DNA from: MWFE01 sp964481075
Lineage (GTDB): Bacteria > Bacteroidota > Bacteroidia > Bacteroidales > Tenuifilaceae
NCBI GenBank assembly: GCA_964481075.1
Contig: CAYZSD010000029.1
Coordinates: forward strand, 1-27,643
DNA: 27,643 nucleotides
Direction: 5' to 3'
The notes under the pieces are model-generated. The model worked only from the letters and a program-made list of their open reading frames with translations. It had not been told where the DNA came from and searched no databases. This document shows, piece after piece, positions 25,169-27,643 of the stretch. Made by a program: the position numbers and the translations under genes. How positions within the stretch are numbered: the stretch's first letter is position 1; every line of letters begins with the position of its first letter.

Positions 25169-25211
25169 CCCTTAACATTTCATTCTACCTGTCGGTAGAC
25201 AGGCGTTGAGG
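25169..25211. repeat. Palindromic intergenic element, copy 2
   Basis: CCCTTAAC (25169-25176) and GTTGAGG (25205-25211) form the ends (one G-U pair). The centre holds CCTGTC/GACAGG (25188-25193, 25198-25203), alternative to CTACC/GGTAG. The left end, CCCTTAACATTTCA, is almost identical to the left end of copy 1. Confidence 0.6.
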
Positions 25212-25229
25212 AAGTGATAAATTTAAATC

Positions 25230-25280
25230 CCTAAAATTCCAACGTCAGGTTGTTCTTTGCCTGACTTGGAATCGTTAAGG
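25230..25280. repeat. Palindromic intergenic element, copy 3 (long hairpin)
   Basis: A hairpin of about 21-bp arms: 25230-25250 (ends CCCTAAAATTCC, then AACGTCAGG) pairs with 25260-25280 (CCTGACTTGGAATCGTTAAGG) with small bulges. The right end TTGGAATCGTTAAGG matches the right end of copy 1. It could also act as a terminator after mntA (T7 follows at about 25283), but the repeat family reading fits better. Confidence 0.65.
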
Positions 25281-25398
25281 AATTTTTTTCAAAAAAAACA
25301 CACTTCCGAACCTTTTAATTCACAAATATATATGTCGAAAAACAATGTTTTTTAACATATTTATCCGTAAGAATATGCTGTATAACATAAAAACAGTA

Positions 25399-25406
25399 TA
25401 TCTTTG
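25399..25406 (+). promoter_or_regulatory. -7 element TATCTTTG for the biotin carboxylase gene
   Basis: A perfect TAnnTTTG match 39 nt before the ATG at 25446; the -33 side is weak (CTG with an 18-nt spacer). Likely start near 25412. Confidence 0.45.
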
Positions 25407-25445
25407 CCCCGATATTTTAGTTGGGACTAACCTATCTGGGAAAAT

Positions 25446-26957
25446 ATGATAAAAAAGGTTCTTATTGCAAATAGGGGCGAGATTGCTGTGCGCATCATTC
25501 GCTCCTGTCGTGAGCTGGGAATCCGCACGGTTGCCGTTTACTCCGATGCCGACCGAACAGCCATGCACGTTCGATACGCCAGCGAAGCCTACCACATCGG
25601 CCCTTCGCCTTCAACTGAAAGTTACCTTGATGCAGACAAAATTATTGAGGTTGCACTCAAAAGCAAGGCCGATGCAATTCATCCAGGTTACGGATTCCTT
25701 TCGGAAAATGCCAGTTTTGCAAAAAAGTGCAGCGATGCTGGAATCATCTTCATAGGCCCTTCAATTGATGCAATCCAACGTATGGGCGATAAGATAACGG
25801 CTCGTCAAACCATGATTGCTGCAGGCGTTCCTGTAGTACCAGGTACAGAGCAAAGTGTAATTGATGAGACAAGTATAAAGCAGATTGTTAAGGACATAGG
25901 TCTTCCTGTAATCATAAAAGCATCGGCAGGAGGGGGAGGAAAAGGGATGAGGCTGGTGCGTCAAGAAGCCGACCTTGTTTCAGCCTTTAGAATGGCGCAA
26001 TCCGAAGCCCTATCTGCATTTGGTAATGGCTCGGTTTATGTTGAGAAGTACATCGAATCGCCACATCACATAGAGTTTCAAATACTTGCCGATAGGTTTG
26101 GCAGCACTGTTCACCTTTTTGAGCGGGAGTGCTCAGTTCAACGGCGTCATCAGAAGGTGATTGAGGAAACGCCATCACCCTTCCTAACACCTGAATTGCG
26201 GATAGCAATGGGCGAAGCGGCAGTTAAGGCTGCAAAGGCTGTTGATTATGAGGGTGCTGGTACCATCGAGTTTCTAGTAGATGCCAAAAGGAATTTCTAC
26301 TTCCTCGAGATGAACACCCGCCTTCAGGTTGAACATCCTATAACTGAGCGAACCACTGGAATCGATATTGTGAAGGAGCAAATAACCATTGCTTCGGGAA
26401 AGCCGCTTTCTTTCAAACAAGAAGAAGTTCAACAGCATGGTCATTCCATTGAGTGCAGGATATCGGCTGAGGATCCGTTCAACAACTTCATGCCAAACCC
26501 TGGCGTGATTCGCCATATAAGCGAGCCAAATGGGCTGGGTATCAGAACCGATGGGTACGTGTATGAGGGATTTGAAATCCCAATGTACTACGATCCAATG
26601 ATAAGCAAGGTGATTTCATGGGGAAGAACTCGTCAAGAGGCCATTGATAGGATGCAGCGAGCATTGTATGAGTACAAAATAACAGGCGTGAAAACATCCA
26701 CAAAGTTCCTCGAACGAATAATGCAGAACCAAGAGTTTAGGAATGGAATTTACGATACTCACTTCATTGATAAGCACAAGGATGAGCTGTTAGCAGAACA
26801 TGACGAGGACAAGAGTACGGCATCCGATATGGCAATAATTGCCGCTTATATCGACTATACCTCTAAAATGGAGCGGGTTGCAATGGGCGATTACATGATT
26901 ACCCGCAACGGAAAGTGGAAGGAATATGGATTGATAAAATCCTTACAGCGAATATAA
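25446..26957 (+). CDS. accC: Biotin carboxylase subunit of an acyl-CoA carboxylase
   Basis: A 503-residue ATP-grasp enzyme that carboxylates carrier-bound biotin with bicarbonate and ATP in the cytoplasm. Signs are the N-terminal KKVLIANRGEIAVRIIRSC, AIHPGYGFLSENASFA, ATP-binding ASAGGGGKGMR, VEKYIESPHHIEFQ, CSVQRRHQKVIEE, and the catalytic MNTRLQVEHPITE. It is about 50 residues longer than E. coli AccC, with a charged C-terminal part (KHKDELLAEHDEDK). The next gene, 12 nt on, is its biotin carrier; in Bacteroidota a carboxyltransferase usually follows, here beyond the window. The exact substrate (acetyl- or propionyl-CoA) cannot be told from these two subunits. Confidence 0.93.
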   Translation: MIKKVLIANRGEIAVRIIRSCRELGIRTVAVYSDADRTAMHVRYASEAYHIGPSPSTESYLDADKIIEVALKSKADAIHPGYGFLSENASFAKKCSDAGIIFIGPSIDAIQRMGDKITARQTMIAAGVPVVPGTEQSVIDETSIKQIVKDIGLPVIIKASAGGGGKGMRLVRQEADLVSAFRMAQSEALSAFGNGSVYVEKYIESPHHIEFQILADRFGSTVHLFERECSVQRRHQKVIEETPSPFLTPELRIAMGEAAVKAAKAVDYEGAGTIEFLVDAKRNFYFLEMNTRLQVEHPITERTTGIDIVKEQITIASGKPLSFKQEEVQQHGHSIECRISAEDPFNNFMPNPGVIRHISEPNGLGIRTDGYVYEGFEIPMYYDPMISKVISWGRTRQEAIDRMQRALYEYKITGVKTSTKFLERIMQNQEFRNGIYDTHFIDKHKDELLAEHDEDKSTASDMAIIAAYIDYTSKMERVAMGDYMITRNGKWKEYGLIKSLQRI

Positions 26958-26969
26958 TACGAAACTATC

Positions 26970-27479
26970 ATGGCACTAGATATCAAAATTGGGAGTAGAG
27001 AGGCGAGGGTTCAGCTTGTCAAAAAGGAGGGTTCGAAAGCGGTTATTTCTGTCGATGGAGTTGAGTATGATGTTGACATTGTGATGGTTGAGGAGGGAGT
27101 TTACTCAATTATCCACGAGGGTGAATCGTATAATATAGAGCTAATACCTGGTGGGGGAGCAAAAAACTACTTCGTTAATACTTACAGAAACTCATTTGAG
27201 GTAGAGATAATCGATGCGCAAGCCCGATACCAGCAGAGCAGGAACAAGGACAATATCGACTCTGCCGAAAAAATAATTACTACACCCATGCCTGGTCGTG
27301 TTGTTAAAATACCTGTAAAACAAGGGGATATAGTTACTAAAGGGACAGCGGTAATAGTAATTTCAGCAATGAAAATGGAAAGTGAGTACCGTTCTCCAGT
27401 TGATGGAACAGTGAAGAAGATTTATGTGATGGAGGGTGATTCAATTACTGGAAACCAGCCTTTGATCGAGATCGAGTAG
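26970..27479 (+). CDS. Biotin carboxyl carrier subunit of an acyl-CoA carboxylase
   Basis: A 169-residue carrier. Residues about 100-169 form a biotinyl domain with the site K135 in AMKMES and TPMPGRVVKIPVKQGD before it. The first part (about 1-95) is a beta-rich arm that joins the carboxylase and carboxyltransferase subunits in related enzymes. BirA attaches biotin to the lysine. It follows the biotin carboxylase by 12 nt and is in the same operon. Ends normally at 27479; the expected carboxyltransferase gene is beyond the window. Confidence 0.93.
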   Translation: MALDIKIGSREARVQLVKKEGSKAVISVDGVEYDVDIVMVEEGVYSIIHEGESYNIELIPGGGAKNYFVNTYRNSFEVEIIDAQARYQQSRNKDNIDSAEKIITTPMPGRVVKIPVKQGDIVTKGTAVIVISAMKMESEYRSPVDGTVKKIYVMEGDSITGNQPLIEIE

Positions 27480-27500
27480 GATTCAAGGTTAAAGATTCAA

Positions 27501-27537
27501 GCCCCGACCCCGAACCCCGAAGCATCGGGGTCGGGGC
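27501..27537. repeat. Perfect 13-bp GC-rich hairpin with flanking GGTTAAA repeats
   Basis: GCCCCGACCCCGA (27501-27513) is mirrored by TCGGGGTCGGGGC (27525-27537) with an 11-nt loop. AAGGTTAAAG precedes it (27485-27494), and AAAGGTTAAAGGTTAAAGG follows (27544-27562, 7-bp unit). No T tail follows directly. The GC content contrasts sharply with the A/T-rich surroundings; it looks like a dispersed repeat rather than a plain terminator. The rest of 27563-27643 holds no recognisable gene. Confidence 0.7.
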
Positions 27538-27643
27538 TCGGGGAAAGGTTAAAGGTTAAAGGATTTTTCGGAGGAAGGAGTAACTTAATTAGACAAAGTT
27601 TATATTTCATCTAGTCAGAGTTTTATTGAGAGACTGTTTAAAT

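Larger units (their letters stand above)
25118..25445. other. 328-nt interval with two palindromic elements and accC promoter
   Basis: No gene is seen. It contains an inverted-repeat stretch (GGAAAG/CTTTCC at 25150-25162), palindromic elements at 25169-25211 and 25230-25280, and a -7 element at 25399-25406. Confidence 0.6.

Noticed and set aside
24287..25280. CRISPR array or insertion sequence around hepT/mntA
   Set aside because: The repeats are irregular palindromes with no regular spacers, and there is no transposase or cas gene.

Overview
The window looks like a chromosomal segment of a Bacteroidota bacterium, most likely Bacteroidales-like. The evidence is moderate-to-low GC with A-rich leaders that mostly lack Shine-Dalgarno sites, several -7 elements of the Bacteroidota type TAnnTTTG (three with a TTG exactly 20 nt upstream), and typical family content: tandem YfiR/DUF4154 proteins, TPR hybrid histidine kinases, SiaC/DUF1987 proteins, single-chain GcvP and a split biotin carboxylase/biotin carrier pair. 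No tRNA, rRNA, CRISPR array, transposase or integrase gene was seen.

Region 1 (about 130-14520) is a dense signalling island. In order it holds: a soluble five-PAS histidine kinase overlapping a REC-PAS-LuxR response regulator; a methyl-accepting chemotaxis protein broken by a 100-N scaffold gap; a CheW; a single-domain CheY-like regulator; two tandem YfiR-family periplasmic proteins; a secreted-N-terminus TPR hybrid kinase; a coiled-coil lipoprotein; and a two-TM hybrid kinase ending in REC and Hpt domains. No CheA, CheR, CheB, GGDEF or EAL protein lies in the window, so partners must be elsewhere or the wiring differs from the Pseudomonas model.

Region 2 (about 14580-19725) is envelope and exopolysaccharide related: a Wzx-type flippase, two SiaC-like phosphoprotein paralogues, a lipoprotein-anchored class I glutamine amidotransferase (peptidase C26), and on the minus strand a WcaJ-type sugar-1-phosphate transferase. 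The neighbourhood suggests, as inference, that the upstream sensors and SiaC-like switches help control surface polysaccharide or biofilm formation.

Region 3 (about 19960-27640) is mainly housekeeping: pcm, a metallo-beta-lactamase-fold hydrolase, gcvP, then biotin carboxylase and its biotin carrier. A HepT/MntA (HEPN/nucleotidyltransferase) type VII toxin-antitoxin pair sits between gcvP and accC, bracketed by three copies of a palindromic element with CCTTAAC...GTTAAGG-like ends. A GC-rich 13-bp perfect hairpin with short tandem GGTTAAA units follows the biotin carrier gene.

The best candidates for something undescribed are: YfiR and SiaC families, which serve diguanylate cyclases in Pseudomonas, here sitting among histidine kinases with no c-di-GMP enzyme nearby; a possible short terminated leader or small RNA before the chemoreceptor; and the palindromic element family around the toxin-antitoxin pair.
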